Shown in pieces: positions 46,310-56,618 of a DNA stretch of 64,000 bases. Below the pieces are notes generated by a model that saw nothing but the letters and a program-made list of their open reading frames with translations, had not been told where the DNA came from and did no database searches. Both the position numbers and the translations under genes were made by a program. The DNA is from an uncultured Bacteroidota bacterium. GTDB taxonomy: Bacteria > Bacteroidota > Bacteroidia > Flavobacteriales > Flavobacteriaceae. The first letter of the stretch is position 1. Every line of letters starts with the position of its first letter. Location of the stretch: NCBI GenBank assembly GCA_902584445.1, contig CACHZY010000009.1:1-64000 (forward strand). Direction: 5' to 3'.

Positions 46310-47173
46310 TTATCCCAAGTAAGTTTTTAAAATTTTACTTCTTGAGGTGTGTTTTAACCTTCTAATGGCTTTTTCTTTGATTTGTCTTACTCTTTCTCTA
46401 GTCAAGTCAAATGTCTCACCTATTTCCTCTAATGTCATTGCATGTTGGTTACCTAAACCGAAATAAAGTCTAACCACATCAGCTTCCCTAGGAGTTAGGG
46501 TTTCTAAGGCTCTTTCGATCTCAGTTCTAAGGGATTCATGTAAAAGAGTTTTATCTGGATTAGGAGACTCTCCACTATTTAATACATCATACAGATTTGA
46601 GTCTTCTCCTTCAACTAGGGGAGCATCCATAGAAACGTGCCTTCCAGAGTTTTTCAAAGACTCTTTAACATCATTAATAGTCATGTCAAGTTCTTTGGCG
46701 ATTTCCTCAGCAGAGGGAGCTCTTTCGTGGGCTTGCTCTAAAAAAGCATATGTTTTATTAATTTTATTAATTGATCCAATTTTATTAAGTGGTAAGCGAA
46801 CAATTCTTGACTGTTCGGCAAGAGCTTGTAAAATAGATTGACGAATCCACCATACCGCGTAAGAAATAAATTTAAATCCACGTGTTTCGTCAAATCTTTG
46901 AGCAGCTTTTATCAAACCTAAATTGCCTTCATTAATAAGGTCTGGAAGAGTTAATCCTTGGTTTTGGTATTGCTTTGCTACCGATACAACAAAACGAAGA
47001 TTAGCTTTAGTTAGCTTTTCCAAGGCAATCTGGTCACCAGCTTTAATTCTCTGAGCTAGTTCAACTTCCTCTTCGGCAGTTATTAAATCAACTTTACCAA
47101 TCTCTTGTAGATATTTATCTAGAGAGGCGGTTTCCCTGTTTGTAACTTGCTTGGTTATTTTAAGCTGTCTCAT
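46310..47173 (-). CDS. rpoD: Primary sigma factor (short Bacteroidota type)
   Basis: 287 residues, lacking the acidic region 1.1 of E. coli sigma-70, as is normal in Bacteroidota. Region 1.2 is [16 protein letters not shown]; region 2 spans about 58-114 with [28 protein letters not shown] and [15 protein letters not shown]; region 4 ends with the helix-turn-helix [20 protein letters not shown]. It should recognise the TTG/TAnnTTTG promoters seen across the window. Operon order rpsO-pnp-rpoD-rpe on the minus strand. Confidence 0.95.
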   Translation of the reverse strand: MRQLKITKQVTNRETASLDKYLQEIGKVDLITAEEEVELAQRIKAGDQIALEKLTKANLRFVVSVAKQYQNQGLTLPDLINEGNLGLIKAAQRFDETRGFKFISYAVWWIRQSILQALAEQSRIVRLPLNKIGSINKINKTYAFLEQAHERAPSAEEIAKELDMTINDVKESLKNSGRHVSMDAPLVEGEDSNLYDVLNSGESPNPDKTLLHESLRTEIERALETLTPREADVVRLYFGLGNQHAMTLEEIGETFDLTRERVRQIKEKAIRRLKHTSRSKILKTYLG

Positions 47174-47241
47174 TTAGTTATTATTTTATACTTATTATAC
47201 GTTAAAAAATAAATAATGTTTCAAATAGGTTGATTTTTTTA

Positions 47242-49395
47242 TTATCCCTTTCGATCAGATCTATTTTTTTGATCAGTTCTATCAGACCGCTCAGGCCTTG
47301 GAAGTAATGCTTTGCGAGAAACCCTTGGTTTTCTTGTTTTAGGATCAATTCCAAAATATTTTACGTCAAAAGTATCACCGAGATTTATTTCATCAGTAAC
47401 CTTATCAATTCGGTCCCAAGAAACCTCAGAAATATGAAGTAATATTTCATTGCCAGGTACAAATTCTACAACTGCTCCAAAGTCTAGTATTTTGATGACT
47501 TTGACACTGTAAATTTTACCAACTTCTGGTTTAAAAGTTATGTTGTTTATTCTTTCAATTGCAGCATCAATTTTCTCCTGATTAACCCCTAAAATTTCAA
47601 TAACACCCAATTCTCCGTCCTCCTCAATGACTATAGTAGTATCCGTTTCTTTCTGCATTTCTTGAATGACTTTACCACCAGGGCCAATTACTGCACCAAT
47701 AAATTCGTTAGGTATAGTTAAACTTACCATTTTTGGAGCGTGTGTTTTGACACTTTCATTTGGCTTTTCAATAGTTTCTGTAATTTTATCTAAAATGTGT
47801 AGACGACCATCACGAGCTTGTTTAAGTGCTTTGACTAAAATCTCATAGGATAATCCCTTGATTTTTATATCCATTTGGCAAGCAGTAATGCCGTCCACCG
47901 TTCCAGTTACCTTGAAATCCATATCACCAAGGTGATCTTCATCTCCTAGAATATCACTTAAAACGGCATATCTATCGCCATCACTTATCAATCCCATAGC
48001 AATTCCAGAGACAGGTTTTTTGATTTGAATTCCAGCATCCATTAATGCCATAGTTCCAGAGCAAACTGTTGCCATTGAAGAGGATCCATTAGATTCTAAC
48101 ACTTCGCTTACAACACGAACAGTATATGGACAATCATCTGGAACCATTGACTTAAGCCCCCTTTGAGCAAGATTACCATGACCCACTTCACGTCTTGAGG
48201 TTCCTCTAATAGGCCTTGCTTCTCCCGTACAGAATGGAGGGAAATTATAGTGTAAGTAAAATCTTTCTTCTCCTTCATAAGATGGCATATCAATCTGATT
48301 TGCTTCTCTTGATGTTCCTAATGTAACTGTAGCTAAAGCTTGAGTTTCTCCACGAGTAAAAATAGAAGATCCATGAGTAGAAGGTAGATAATCAACTTCA
48401 CACCATATTGGTCTTATTTCATCTGTTTTTCTTCCATCTAAACGGATCCCTTCGCTTAACACAACTTCTCTAACAGCTTCTTTTTGAGTTTTACTGAAAT
48501 ACTTTCCGATCAAGGGGGCAACTTCTTCGAGCTCTTCCTCAGAAAAACTTGCTTTTATATCTTCTTTAACCTCACTAAAAGCATGATTTCGTTCTACTTT
48601 TCCAGTTCCTCTTTTCGCAATCTCATAACATTTATCATAAGAAGCTCTGTGAATCTTTTGCTCAAGTTCTAAATCTTCCTCTTCCTCATCGTACTCTCTA
48701 GTTTCTTTTTTACCTACTTCCGCTGCAAGTTTCATTTGAGCTTCAATCTGAATTTTAATGGCTTCGTGAGCAAACTTGATAGCTTCTACCATTTCTTCCT
48801 CGCTACACTCATCCATTTCTCCTTCAACCATCATAACAGAGTCTGCAGAGGCGCCAACCATAATATCGATATCTGCAGTTTCTAATTGAGTGCGGCTTGG
48901 ATTAATAACTAACTCACCTTCCACTCGAGCTACTCGGGCTTCCGAGATAGCACATTCAAATGGAAAATCACTTAGTTGAATTGCTGCTGAAGCTGCTAAA
49001 CCAGCCAAAGCGTCAGGCATCACATTTTCATCATGAGACATTAGCTGAATCATGACCTGAACTTCATTGTGATAATCTTTTGGAAAAAGGGGGCGCAATA
49101 CACGGTCAACTAAACGCATGGTTAGTACTTCACCATCACTTGGACGTGCTTCCCTTTTAAAGAATCCACCAGGATATCTACCTGCGGCAGCAAATTTTTC
49201 TCTGTAGTCTACTGTTAAGGGTAAAAAATCCACCTGTGCAGATTTATAATTGGAGACTACAGTGCATAGTAACATGCAGTCTCCCATTCTAACCACAACT
49301 GAACCGTGAGCTTGTTTTGCAAGTTTTCCAGTTTCAATAGTAATTTTTCTTCCGTCGTTTAAACGAATTTCTTGTGTAAATATTTTTGGAATCAT
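47242..49395 (-). CDS. pnp: Polynucleotide phosphorylase
   Basis: PNPase degrades RNA 3' to 5' with phosphate and is part of RNA turnover. The 717-residue protein has two RNase PH domains (first with [23 protein letters not shown], in parts; second with [23 protein letters not shown], in parts), then a KH domain ([15 protein letters not shown]) and an S1 domain ([20 protein letters not shown]). The tail is short and charged ([15 protein letters not shown]). The usual partner rpsO is directly upstream. Confidence 0.97.
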   Translation of the reverse strand: MIPKIFTQEIRLNDGRKITIETGKLAKQAHGSVVVRMGDCMLLCTVVSNYKSAQVDFLPLTVDYREKFAAAGRYPGGFFKREARPSDGEVLTMRLVDRVLRPLFPKDYHNEVQVMIQLMSHDENVMPDALAGLAASAAIQLSDFPFECAISEARVARVEGELVINPSRTQLETADIDIMVGASADSVMMVEGEMDECSEEEMVEAIKFAHEAIKIQIEAQMKLAAEVGKKETREYDEEEEDLELEQKIHRASYDKCYEIAKRGTGKVERNHAFSEVKEDIKASFSEEELEEVAPLIGKYFSKTQKEAVREVVLSEGIRLDGRKTDEIRPIWCEVDYLPSTHGSSIFTRGETQALATVTLGTSREANQIDMPSYEGEERFYLHYNFPPFCTGEARPIRGTSRREVGHGNLAQRGLKSMVPDDCPYTVRVVSEVLESNGSSSMATVCSGTMALMDAGIQIKKPVSGIAMGLISDGDRYAVLSDILGDEDHLGDMDFKVTGTVDGITACQMDIKIKGLSYEILVKALKQARDGRLHILDKITETIEKPNESVKTHAPKMVSLTIPNEFIGAVIGPGGKVIQEMQKETDTTIVIEEDGELGVIEILGVNQEKIDAAIERINNITFKPEVGKIYSVKVIKILDFGAVVEFVPGNEILLHISEVSWDRIDKVTDEINLGDTFDVKYFGIDPKTRKPRVSRKALLPRPERSDRTDQKNRSDRKG

Positions 49396-49481
49396 TTTTC
49401 TTTTGTTGGTTGAAAATTTTTCTTGTTGTGTGTTGAAGCAACCAACGAAAAACTATTTAAAAATTGAAATATTTTTAAAGC

Positions 49482-49751
49482 TTATTTTCTTAAACTTAAT
49501 TCACTGATAATAGATCGATAACGCTCAATATCTTTGGTCTTAAGATAATCTAAAAGTTGTCGGCGCTTACCAACTAATTTAACTAGTGATCGTTCCGTAT
49601 TGAAATCCTTCTGATTATTCTTAAGATGATTAGATAAGTGGTCAATTCGGTGAGAAAATAATGCTATTTGTCCCTCTGTAGAACCAGTATCAATCTCAGA
49701 TTTTCCATGTTTCTTGAAAATCTTTTTTTTTATTTCTTTGTTTAGATACAT
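49482..49751 (-). CDS. rpsO: 30S ribosomal protein S15
   Basis: 89 residues with the S15 signature: KHGKSEIDTGSTEGQIALFS, RIDHLSNHLK, DFNTERSLVKLVGKRRQLL and YLKTKDIERYRSII. It binds the central domain of 16S rRNA. A full promoter lies 45 bp upstream, so the rpsO-pnp-rpoD-rpe run starts here rather than from accD. Confidence 0.97.
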   Translation of the reverse strand: MYLNKEIKKKIFKKHGKSEIDTGSTEGQIALFSHRIDHLSNHLKNNQKDFNTERSLVKLVGKRRQLLDYLKTKDIERYRSIISELSLRK

Positions 49752-49795
49752 GCAAATATTTTTTTAATAATTTTTATGTATTGTAAATTAAGGTG

Positions 49796-49825
49796 CAAAT
49801 ATATATGTAATTCTTTGATCTACAA
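49796..49825 (-). promoter_or_regulatory. Predicted promoter of rpsO-pnp-rpoD-rpe
   Basis: On the minus strand TTG (49825-49823), 19 bp, then TATATTTG (49803-49796), the best match to the Bacteroidota consensus in the window. Start near 49789 leaves a leader of about 38 nt before rpsO. Confidence 0.7.
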
Positions 49826-49838
49826 CTCTATTTGTAAA

Positions 49839-50696
49839 TTAATCCCTCAAGGGATGATTTAGAATTAAATCAAGATATAGGTTAATATTGTCTTTGAGTT
49901 GCTTTCTATGACAAATAAAATCTAAAAACCCCTTTTCCAATAAAAATTCGCTTCTTTGGAACCCCTCTGGTAAATCTTTTCCTGTGGTATCTTTAACTAC
50001 CCTTGGACCAGCAAAAGCAATTAGTGCTCCTGGTTCCGCAATATTTATATCCCCCAACATTGCAAATGAGGCGGTCGTTCCGCCTGTAGTTGGATCAGTG
50101 CATACGGATATGTATGGTAATTTTGTTTCTGATAACTCAGCTAATTTAGCAGAGGTTTTTGCCATCTGCATCAGAGAGTTTGCAGATTCCATCATCCTTG
50201 CTCCACCAGATCTTGAAATAATTACAAGAGGCAGATGATTTTTTATGGCATAATCAACGGCCCGAGTAATTTTCTCACCAACAACTGAACCCATTGACCC
50301 ACCAATAAAATTAAAATCCATACATGCAACTACTAGGTCCTTACCCTTAGACTTTCCTACTGCGGTTCTTATTGCATCATATAGTCCAGATATTTTTTGA
50401 GCTTCCTTTAAGCGATCAGAATATTTTTTAGAATCCTTAAATTTTAAAAAATCTTTTGATTTAAGCCTAATATCCAATTCCTTAAAATGATTATCATCAA
50501 ATAGGATTTCAAAATATTCTTTACTTCCAATATGAACATGGTAATCATCCTCCGGTGAAACATAAGAATTAGAGGCTAGTTCCTGTGTTTCAATTATCTT
50601 GCCAGTGGGCGTTTTATACCAAAGTCCTTTGGGTATGTCTTTCTTTTCCTCAGTGCGGGTTTGAATTCCTTTCTCACTTCGTTTAAACCAACTCAT
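49839..50696 (-). CDS. accD: Acetyl-CoA carboxylase carboxyltransferase beta subunit, no zinc ribbon
   Basis: AccD and AccA transfer carboxyl from biotin to acetyl-CoA to give malonyl-CoA for fatty acids. The 285-residue protein has the crotonase-fold core with [32 protein letters not shown] and [16 protein letters not shown]. The N-terminal zinc ribbon is present in outline ([11 protein letters not shown] ... [11 protein letters not shown]) but its four Cys positions read T29, G32, S47 and D50, so it cannot bind zinc. I recall the same in other Flavobacteriia. fbaA lies 39 bp upstream on the same strand. Confidence 0.95.
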   Translation of the reverse strand: MSWFKRSEKGIQTRTEEKKDIPKGLWYKTPTGKIIETQELASNSYVSPEDDYHVHIGSKEYFEILFDDNHFKELDIRLKSKDFLKFKDSKKYSDRLKEAQKISGLYDAIRTAVGKSKGKDLVVACMDFNFIGGSMGSVVGEKITRAVDYAIKNHLPLVIISRSGGARMMESANSLMQMAKTSAKLAELSETKLPYISVCTDPTTGGTTASFAMLGDINIAEPGALIAFAGPRVVKDTTGKDLPEGFQRSEFLLEKGFLDFICHRKQLKDNINLYLDLILNHPLRD

Positions 50697-50735
50697 TTTA
50701 TCAGCTGCTATTTAATTCAAAGATATTAAAAACGC

Positions 50736-51806
50736 CTAATCGAGCGTGTTGATATTATTCAAATCCTCGAAAGCCTTTTTCAATCGACTATTAAAGGTTA
50801 ATTCACCCTCTCGAAGCCATTTTCTTGGATCGTAAAACTTTTTATTTGGTACATCTGATCCCTCAGGGTTTCCAATTTGTTTTTTGAGATAATCAATATT
50901 ATCAACCATATAATCTCTTATACCTTCTGTAAAGGCAAATTGGAGATCAGTATCTATATTCATTTTAATTACTCCGTATCCTATTGATTCGCGGATTTCT
51001 TCGATGGATGAACCTGAACCTCCATGAAAAACAAAATCAACTGTATTATCTGGGAGATTAAGTTTTTCTGAAATATATTCTTGAGAATTTTTTAGAATTT
51101 TAGGGGTAAGTTTTACGTTTCCAGGTTTATAAACCCCGTGAACGTTTCCGAAAGCAGCGGCTACTGTAAATCTAGAACTAACTTTACTCAGTTGTTCAAA
51201 AGCATAAGCTACCTCCTCCGGTTGCGTGTACAGTTTTGAAGCATCAATGTCTGTATTGTCTACCCCATCCTCTTCTCCTCCGGTTACTCCTAATTCAATT
51301 TCAAGGGTCATACCCATCTTATCCATTCTCGAGAGGTAATTCTTGCATATCTCAATATTTTCTTCCAGAGGTTCTTCAGACAGATCAATCATATGGGAAC
51401 TGTAAAGAGGTTTTCCGTTTTGCTTAAAAAAGATTTCTCCAGCATCTAATAGACCATCAATCCAAGGTAATAGCTTCTTAGAACAGTGGTCTGTATGGAG
51501 TATAACTGAGGCTCCATAATGTATTGCTAACTCATGAACATGTTTTGCCCCTGAAATTCCTCCTGCAATTGCCGCACTTTGATTTTCATTAGACATGCCT
51601 TTTCCAGCAATAAACTGAGACCCACCGTTAGAAAATTGAATAATGACTGGGCTATTTAAATCAGCAGCAGTCTCCATAACACTATTAACCGAATTACTTC
51701 CTACGACATTTACAGCTGGAAGTGCAAATGATTTTTTTTTAGCAAATTTAAATAGTTGTTGTACTTGATCTCCCGTAAGTACACCGCTTGGAAAGTTTTC
51801 ACTCAT
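50736..51806 (-). CDS. fbaA: Class II fructose-1,6-bisphosphate aldolase
   Basis: A 356-residue zinc aldolase of glycolysis and gluconeogenesis. LHTDHCSKKLLPW, ELGVTGGEEDGVD, AFGNVHGVYKPGNV and VFHGGSGSSIEEI give the Asp/His metal ligands and phosphate site, and KMNIDTDLQFA follows. Length and motifs match the E. coli FbaA subgroup. A -7 box TACTTTTG (51833-51826) lies 20 bp upstream. Confidence 0.96.
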   Translation of the reverse strand: MSENFPSGVLTGDQVQQLFKFAKKKSFALPAVNVVGSNSVNSVMETAADLNSPVIIQFSNGGSQFIAGKGMSNENQSAAIAGGISGAKHVHELAIHYGASVILHTDHCSKKLLPWIDGLLDAGEIFFKQNGKPLYSSHMIDLSEEPLEENIEICKNYLSRMDKMGMTLEIELGVTGGEEDGVDNTDIDASKLYTQPEEVAYAFEQLSKVSSRFTVAAAFGNVHGVYKPGNVKLTPKILKNSQEYISEKLNLPDNTVDFVFHGGSGSSIEEIRESIGYGVIKMNIDTDLQFAFTEGIRDYMVDNIDYLKKQIGNPEGSDVPNKKFYDPRKWLREGELTFNSRLKKAFEDLNNINTLD

Positions 51807-51825
51807 TTATATTGGGTTTACGAAA

Positions 51826-51833
51826 CAAAAGTA
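51826..51833 (-). promoter_or_regulatory. Predicted -7 box of fbaA-accD
   Basis: On the minus strand TACTTTTG is a full TAnnTTTG match 20 bp before the fbaA ATG. No TTG stands at the -33 distance, so support is partial. Confidence 0.4.
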
Positions 51834-51848
51834 TCAAACTTTTTCAGT

Positions 51849-54401
51849 TTAAAATGGATAATTTATTCCAATATTAAAAACTGCCTCTTTTAATCTAAAC
51901 TTTTTTTGCCATCTAGAAGAATTTGGTAGGGCTGGATTATAAGTTTTAAATCCAGTATCTAATCTAAATACAAAAAAGTCAAAATCATATCTAATACCTA
52001 TGCCAGATGCGATAGCAATTTCGTTTAGGTCCTTAAAACCATCGAATCTATATGCAGGATCATTTATATTATCAAGAATATTCCAAATATTGCCTGCATC
52101 TAAAAAAAAGGCGCCATTAATCTTGCTTGTAAAAGGAAAACGATATTCAAGATTTAATGTTAATTTAAAATTTGCTTCGTTAAATTCGTTCATATTATTA
52201 CTACTTCCAGGCCCGAGTTTATATGCTTTCCAACCCCTAATATCATTTGAGCCTCCTGAAAAATAAGATCTGGTAAATGGAATACTATTTGCATTCCCAA
52301 ATGGTATGGCAATGCCACTGAATGCTCTGAAAGCGAGCACAGTTTTTTGGGAGACTTGCCAGTGTTTAATCAAATTAATTTCAGTCTTTACATATTGAGA
52401 GGCTGTAACGCCTGCTATTTCATATTGACCGTTTTCATTCTTCTTAGTTTGAGAGGACTTTAGAATTTCATTTAATAAAGAGCCGATGAGAGTTAATTTC
52501 CATTGAATCTGGAAAAATGTTTCATCCAATAAGTTTTTCTGACTATTGTAATAGACTCCTAAAGAGGATCCAAAGATTAAGTTATTAGTAGTCAGTCTAT
52601 TTTGCCTTTCTTTAACTAAATTAACATTTTGGTAGGCAATATTTTCTGGAATTATTGAGGTTTTGTTTTCCAAAACATCAGAAATAAAATTATTTGCACC
52701 CTCTGGAATAATTAAATTTCCCATAGAGTCATAGTAATTAGGATTTGAATTGAATCGCTTTGCAATCTCATTCAATCTATCATAAGAATTTCGATAAACA
52801 TTAAAATAATTATTTATATTTTGATTATTAATAAACTCAAGATCAACTATTTTCCAGTTTAGTTTTGCAAGATTATTAGGTTCCCAGTTAAGTTGGTAGC
52901 TTGACCCAAAATACTGTTTATCAAGTCCGATATTTTGTTGAAGTGTTGCATTAAAATTAATTGATGTTGAGGGATTCATCGTTTTTGGTATTAACCTATC
53001 TAGATTAATAGGGAAGATGATTCTTGGAAATCTTAAACTGGTATCAGCCCCTAATTCATAAAGATTAAATAATTGATTATCAAAAGATGTAATATCACTA
53101 GAAGATCCTAGTGTATTTTTTAAACTTACTTCTAAAACTTCAGCACCTCGAAAAATATTTCTAATTCCAAAAGAACTTCCTAAAGAAAATCCAAAGTCTT
53201 GAATATTTGAATGGGAAAAATCCAAATCAAAGCCCATTGAAAACCTTTCTTTAGGACTTAAAAAAATATTAGCTTCTAAATCTGAAGTATTACCCACGGG
53301 TTTAAAAGTAATACTTGGGTACTTAAAATTTCTAAGATTCGAAATATAGCGATAAGTTAACGCCCTGGAAAAATCACTATAAGGTTTGTCTTTCTCAATG
53401 AAAATAACTTCTTCAAGAGCTTTTGGCTTGTATTTTAATTTCCCTTTATATAGTATATTAAAATTTTTATAAGTTAAGCTATCTGTGAAGGGCGAAAGTT
53501 GTCCTAATTGACCTGCATTATCTATATATAGATTTATTTTTTTTACATTATGAATTTTATATTGAATTTTTTTTAATGAATCATTTTCCCTATTTTGAAG
53601 GTTTGAGATTTCCACTACAACAGGAATCTTTGTGTCGACTCCACTACTGTCAATTGCAGCAATAAATTGAATATTATTTTGCTGGAAATTATAAACTCCG
53701 TTATTTCTAAAATAACTGATTAACCGATTTCGCTCTGCTTCAAATCTATCGATTTCGAAAGGATCACCTTTGTTAATTAATCGTTCATTTAAAGATAAAT
53801 TGTAAAGAGAATCAATTATAGGAGAATTAATTTCTTTCCGGATACTATCAATTGTAAATTGGTCACGAGTTTGAATATAATATTTTACTGTTCCCTTTTG
53901 GACAGGTGAAAACACTTTTTGCACTTCCACTTTCGTATTAAAGTAACCTTTGTTTTTATAATATTGCTCAAATCTTTGGATATTTTTTACTATGGTAGAG
54001 CTATCAATAAATACTGGTGCCTCCCCATTTCTTTTAAGCCAATTATTAAAATTTAATTTATACCTTTTGATCTCATTGATTTGTTTTGCAGAAAGTAAAT
54101 AATTTAAAAGTTTTTTACGTTTAGACTTTCTTTCCAGCCATTCTTCAAAAAGAGAATCTGGCTTTTCAACAGCCATTTCATGCAGGTATAGCTTGAATGG
54201 AATTCCCAAAGTTTTTTTATTTGGTTTATCTATGGAAATAAATTTTACAGGATCGTTGATTAATTCTTCATTGTTTTTTGAAATGATATTATTTTCGAGT
54301 AAGTATTTATCCCCTGCTATCTCCTTAATACTTTTACATGACTTTACAGATATTATGAAAAGAAATAGAATAGTTAACTTTGAAAGGATAGGTTGGGCCA
54401 T
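51849..54401 (-). CDS. tamL: TamL, lipidated Omp85-family outer membrane protein
   Basis: 850 residues. The N-terminus ends in a lipidation motif (VKSC, C22), which marks the Bacteroidota TamL variant of TamA. POTRA-type domains occupy roughly residues 90-340 (QRFEQYYKNKGYFNTKVEV, PFTDSLTYKNFNILYKGKL). The rest is a 16-strand barrel with the conserved YFSGGSNDIRGWK turn of Omp85 proteins, ending FNIGINYPF. It should help insert outer membrane or surface proteins. A promoter is embedded in the start of the divergent trmH-family gene. Confidence 0.92.
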   Translation of the reverse strand: MAQPILSKLTILFLFIISVKSCKSIKEIAGDKYLLENNIISKNNEELINDPVKFISIDKPNKKTLGIPFKLYLHEMAVEKPDSLFEEWLERKSKRKKLLNYLLSAKQINEIKRYKLNFNNWLKRNGEAPVFIDSSTIVKNIQRFEQYYKNKGYFNTKVEVQKVFSPVQKGTVKYYIQTRDQFTIDSIRKEINSPIIDSLYNLSLNERLINKGDPFEIDRFEAERNRLISYFRNNGVYNFQQNNIQFIAAIDSSGVDTKIPVVVEISNLQNRENDSLKKIQYKIHNVKKINLYIDNAGQLGQLSPFTDSLTYKNFNILYKGKLKYKPKALEEVIFIEKDKPYSDFSRALTYRYISNLRNFKYPSITFKPVGNTSDLEANIFLSPKERFSMGFDLDFSHSNIQDFGFSLGSSFGIRNIFRGAEVLEVSLKNTLGSSSDITSFDNQLFNLYELGADTSLRFPRIIFPINLDRLIPKTMNPSTSINFNATLQQNIGLDKQYFGSSYQLNWEPNNLAKLNWKIVDLEFINNQNINNYFNVYRNSYDRLNEIAKRFNSNPNYYDSMGNLIIPEGANNFISDVLENKTSIIPENIAYQNVNLVKERQNRLTTNNLIFGSSLGVYYNSQKNLLDETFFQIQWKLTLIGSLLNEILKSSQTKKNENGQYEIAGVTASQYVKTEINLIKHWQVSQKTVLAFRAFSGIAIPFGNANSIPFTRSYFSGGSNDIRGWKAYKLGPGSSNNMNEFNEANFKLTLNLEYRFPFTSKINGAFFLDAGNIWNILDNINDPAYRFDGFKDLNEIAIASGIGIRYDFDFFVFRLDTGFKTYNPALPNSSRWQKKFRLKEAVFNIGINYPF
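54375..54382 (+). promoter_or_regulatory. Predicted -7 box of the trmH-family gene
   Basis: TAACTTTG matches TAnnTTTG inside the first codons of tamL, with start near 54389 and a leader of about 45 nt. No TTG is found at -33. Confidence 0.35.
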
Positions 54402-54415
54402 AAAGGAATATTAAA

Positions 54416-54444
54416 CAAAATTACATTTTTTGGATGTTAAGCAA
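54416..54444 (-). promoter_or_regulatory. Predicted promoter of tamL
   Basis: On the minus strand TTG (54444-54442), 18 bp, TAATTTTG (54423-54416). Start near 54409, leader of about 8 nt. It overlaps the first codons of the divergent trmH-family gene. Confidence 0.55.
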
Positions 54445-55150
54445 AAATGAACAAAAAAAAATTCGCCTACTGGGTGAAAAAAAATACCGATTTAAATTTG
54501 GTCTATTCATTGCTGAGGGTTTAAAAATTGTTAAGGAATTAATTCAGGAGGGGTATGCATTTGAATCTATTTATTCATCTAAACCAATAGAATTTGCCCC
54601 CTATAAATTAATTGATAAATCTACCTTGAATAAAGTTTCACAACTCACAAATGCTAGTAGTATTATTGGAGTTTTCAAAATACCTAAATCTTCAAACAGT
54701 TTTAATATAGAATCATTTTCCTTAGCTTTGGATTCAGTTTCTGATCCAGGAAATCTAGGCACAATTATTCGTTTGTGTGATTGGTTTGGCATCAAAAACA
54801 TCTACTGCAGTTCAGATACTGTGGACTGTTATAATTCAAAAGTAGTTCAGTCCTCTATGGGGTCAATAGCGAGAGTTAAATGCCATTATATTGACTTGAG
54901 TACTTTTTTATCTAAGAGCAAATCAACTGTTTATGGCGCCACTCTTAATGGCATGACTCACTATGATAATTTATATGATAAAAAAGGAATTTTAGTTTTA
55001 GGTAGTGAATCTCATGGAATCAGTCCTCAGGTTCTTAAGGAAATAGATCAACTCGTCACTATTAATTCCAAAGGGATTGGAACTAAAGCAGAAAGTTTAA
55101 ATGTTGCAACAGCTACTGCAATTTTATTAGGAGAAGTTTTTAGACCTTAA
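54434..55150 (+). CDS. TrmH/SpoU-family RNA 2'-O-methyltransferase
   Basis: 238 residues. The N-terminal substrate-binding part (LGEKKYRFKFGLFIAEG) is followed by the SPOUT knot with motifs ALDSVSDPGNLGTIIR, VLGSESHGIS and AESLNVATATAILLGE. It methylates a ribose in rRNA or tRNA; the exact site is not readable. Divergent from tamL with a 32-bp gap, and convergent with porT 3 bp away. Confidence 0.93.
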   Translation: MLSKNEQKKIRLLGEKKYRFKFGLFIAEGLKIVKELIQEGYAFESIYSSKPIEFAPYKLIDKSTLNKVSQLTNASSIIGVFKIPKSSNSFNIESFSLALDSVSDPGNLGTIIRLCDWFGIKNIYCSSDTVDCYNSKVVQSSMGSIARVKCHYIDLSTFLSKSKSTVYGATLNGMTHYDNLYDKKGILVLGSESHGISPQVLKEIDQLVTINSKGIGTKAESLNVATATAILLGEVFRP

Positions 55151-55153
55151 TCC

Positions 55154-55897
55154 TCATTCAAAAGTAAAGTTAATAGCAAAACCTCTACTAAACATTTTTG
55201 AGATATGACCAGTCCATGGACTACCTTCAGTATTATCAGGGATTATTTCATTTTGAAGTGAAAAAATTCCTCTTATAGACGGGGAAAATTTAAAATAGAA
55301 TAAATAAAAGTCAAATCCCAGACCTAACTCATAATTAATATTTTGTTTTTGTGTTCTAAATACATTACTAAAGTTATCGTCGGTATTTTTATGGTTACTT
55401 GATAAATTAAAATCAGTTGATATACCTGCTAGAATAAAAGGTCTAAAATTATTTATCCTTTCAGCGCTTATTTTTATTAAAAGAGGTAAATGAATATAAG
55501 TAGATTTGACCTCCCTAAACCGGTCGTCCTGGTTGTCGAATTGAGAAAATTCTGGATAAATCAAATCTCTTTTAGAGTAATATAGACCAGGTTCTAATCT
55601 TAAATTAATAAATCTGTTAATTCTCAAATCACCAACAAGTCCAACATTAAAGCCAGTGTTTGAAATTACTTCAATATCTTTATTTTTACTCGAGTAATAA
55701 TTATTTTCATATTCAAATTTAAAATCATAGGAGTTAGTTCCTATAAAGTAGCCATAGTGAAGAAAACGGTCGTCAAAATTAGGAAGATTCATAACCCTCT
55801 CTCTTACCGTTGGATATTGGGCGAAAGTAAAATTTAATCCATTCAGTAGAATAAGGAGAAATATAGAAGCTTTTATGTTAGTCAGGTTTTTTTGCAC
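55154..55897 (-). CDS. porT: Type IX secretion protein PorT/SprT
   Basis: 247 residues: a signal peptide (to about residue 26) then a small outer-membrane beta-barrel with alternating aromatic strands ending FAINFTFE. FDDRFLHYGYFIGTNSYDF and LPLLIKISAERINNFRPF match the PorT family, which is needed for the type IX secretion system. It starts at a GTG inside the end of ubiE (20-bp overlap), the gene order known from Bacteroidota. No ATG lies before the signal peptide. Confidence 0.9.
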   Translation of the reverse strand: MQKNLTNIKASIFLLILLNGLNFTFAQYPTVRERVMNLPNFDDRFLHYGYFIGTNSYDFKFEYENNYYSSKNKDIEVISNTGFNVGLVGDLRINRFINLRLEPGLYYSKRDLIYPEFSQFDNQDDRFREVKSTYIHLPLLIKISAERINNFRPFILAGISTDFNLSSNHKNTDDNFSNVFRTQKQNINYELGLGFDFYLFYFKFSPSIRGIFSLQNEIIPDNTEGSPWTGHISKMFSRGFAINFTFE

Positions 55898-56615
55898 AAT
55901 AAATTGATGCTACCCCAAAGGTTTGAGGTAGATTTTTCACCTTTATAAACCCATTTTTTATTAAAATATTGTTAAAAGCTGTCCCAAATGGAAATGCAGC
56001 TGCTGAATTAGAAAGATAACGATAGGCAGAAATATCCTTAGCGAACATAAGTCCTAATAAAGGCATGATTTTACTGGTATAAAAATTATAGAATCGTCGA
56101 ACCAGAAATCTTTGGGGAACTGCAGTTTCCAATATAACTAAATTACCCCCTGTTCTTAGTACTCTTCGGATTTCTGACAGGCCTTTGTCAAGATTTTCAA
56201 AATTCCTTACCCCAAATGCAACTGTAGCTGCATCAAAATAGTTGTCTGGATAACTTAATTTCTCGCTATCACCAATTTCCATAATTATCGTATTGTCAAG
56301 CTTTCGATTTTTTACTTTATTAATACCTATTTTAAGCATTCCTTCAGAAATATCTACTCCAACAATTTCATTAGCATTTGTCTTAATCAATTCTATCGCT
56401 AAATCTCCAGTGCCTGTTGCTACATCGAGAACTTTTTTTGGCTTTTCTGGAATCAATAGTGAAACAACTTTTTTTCGCCATAATATATCTATACCCCCAG
56501 AAATAATTCTGTTTAAAACGTCGTAATTTGACGATATTTTGTCAAACATCTTGCGAATTTGAGTTTTTTTACTAATTTTTTTTTCTTGATAGGGAACCAC
56601 TTGTTTGTGAGCCAT
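55878..56615 (-). CDS. ubiE: Demethylmenaquinone methyltransferase
   Basis: UbiE/MenG methylates demethylmenaquinone with SAM in the last step of menaquinone synthesis. The 245-residue protein has FDKISSNYDVLNRIIS, the SAM loop DVATGTGDLAIEL, AFGVRNFENLDKGL and EIRRVLRTGG. I chose ATG at 56615 rather than a TTG six bases upstream, because a -7 box ends just before the ATG. It overlaps porT by 20 bp. Confidence 0.95.
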   Translation of the reverse strand: MAHKQVVPYQEKKISKKTQIRKMFDKISSNYDVLNRIISGGIDILWRKKVVSLLIPEKPKKVLDVATGTGDLAIELIKTNANEIVGVDISEGMLKIGINKVKNRKLDNTIIMEIGDSEKLSYPDNYFDAATVAFGVRNFENLDKGLSEIRRVLRTGGNLVILETAVPQRFLVRRFYNFYTSKIMPLLGLMFAKDISAYRYLSNSAAAFPFGTAFNNILIKNGFIKVKNLPQTFGVASIYCAKKPD

Positions 56616-56618
56616 ATT

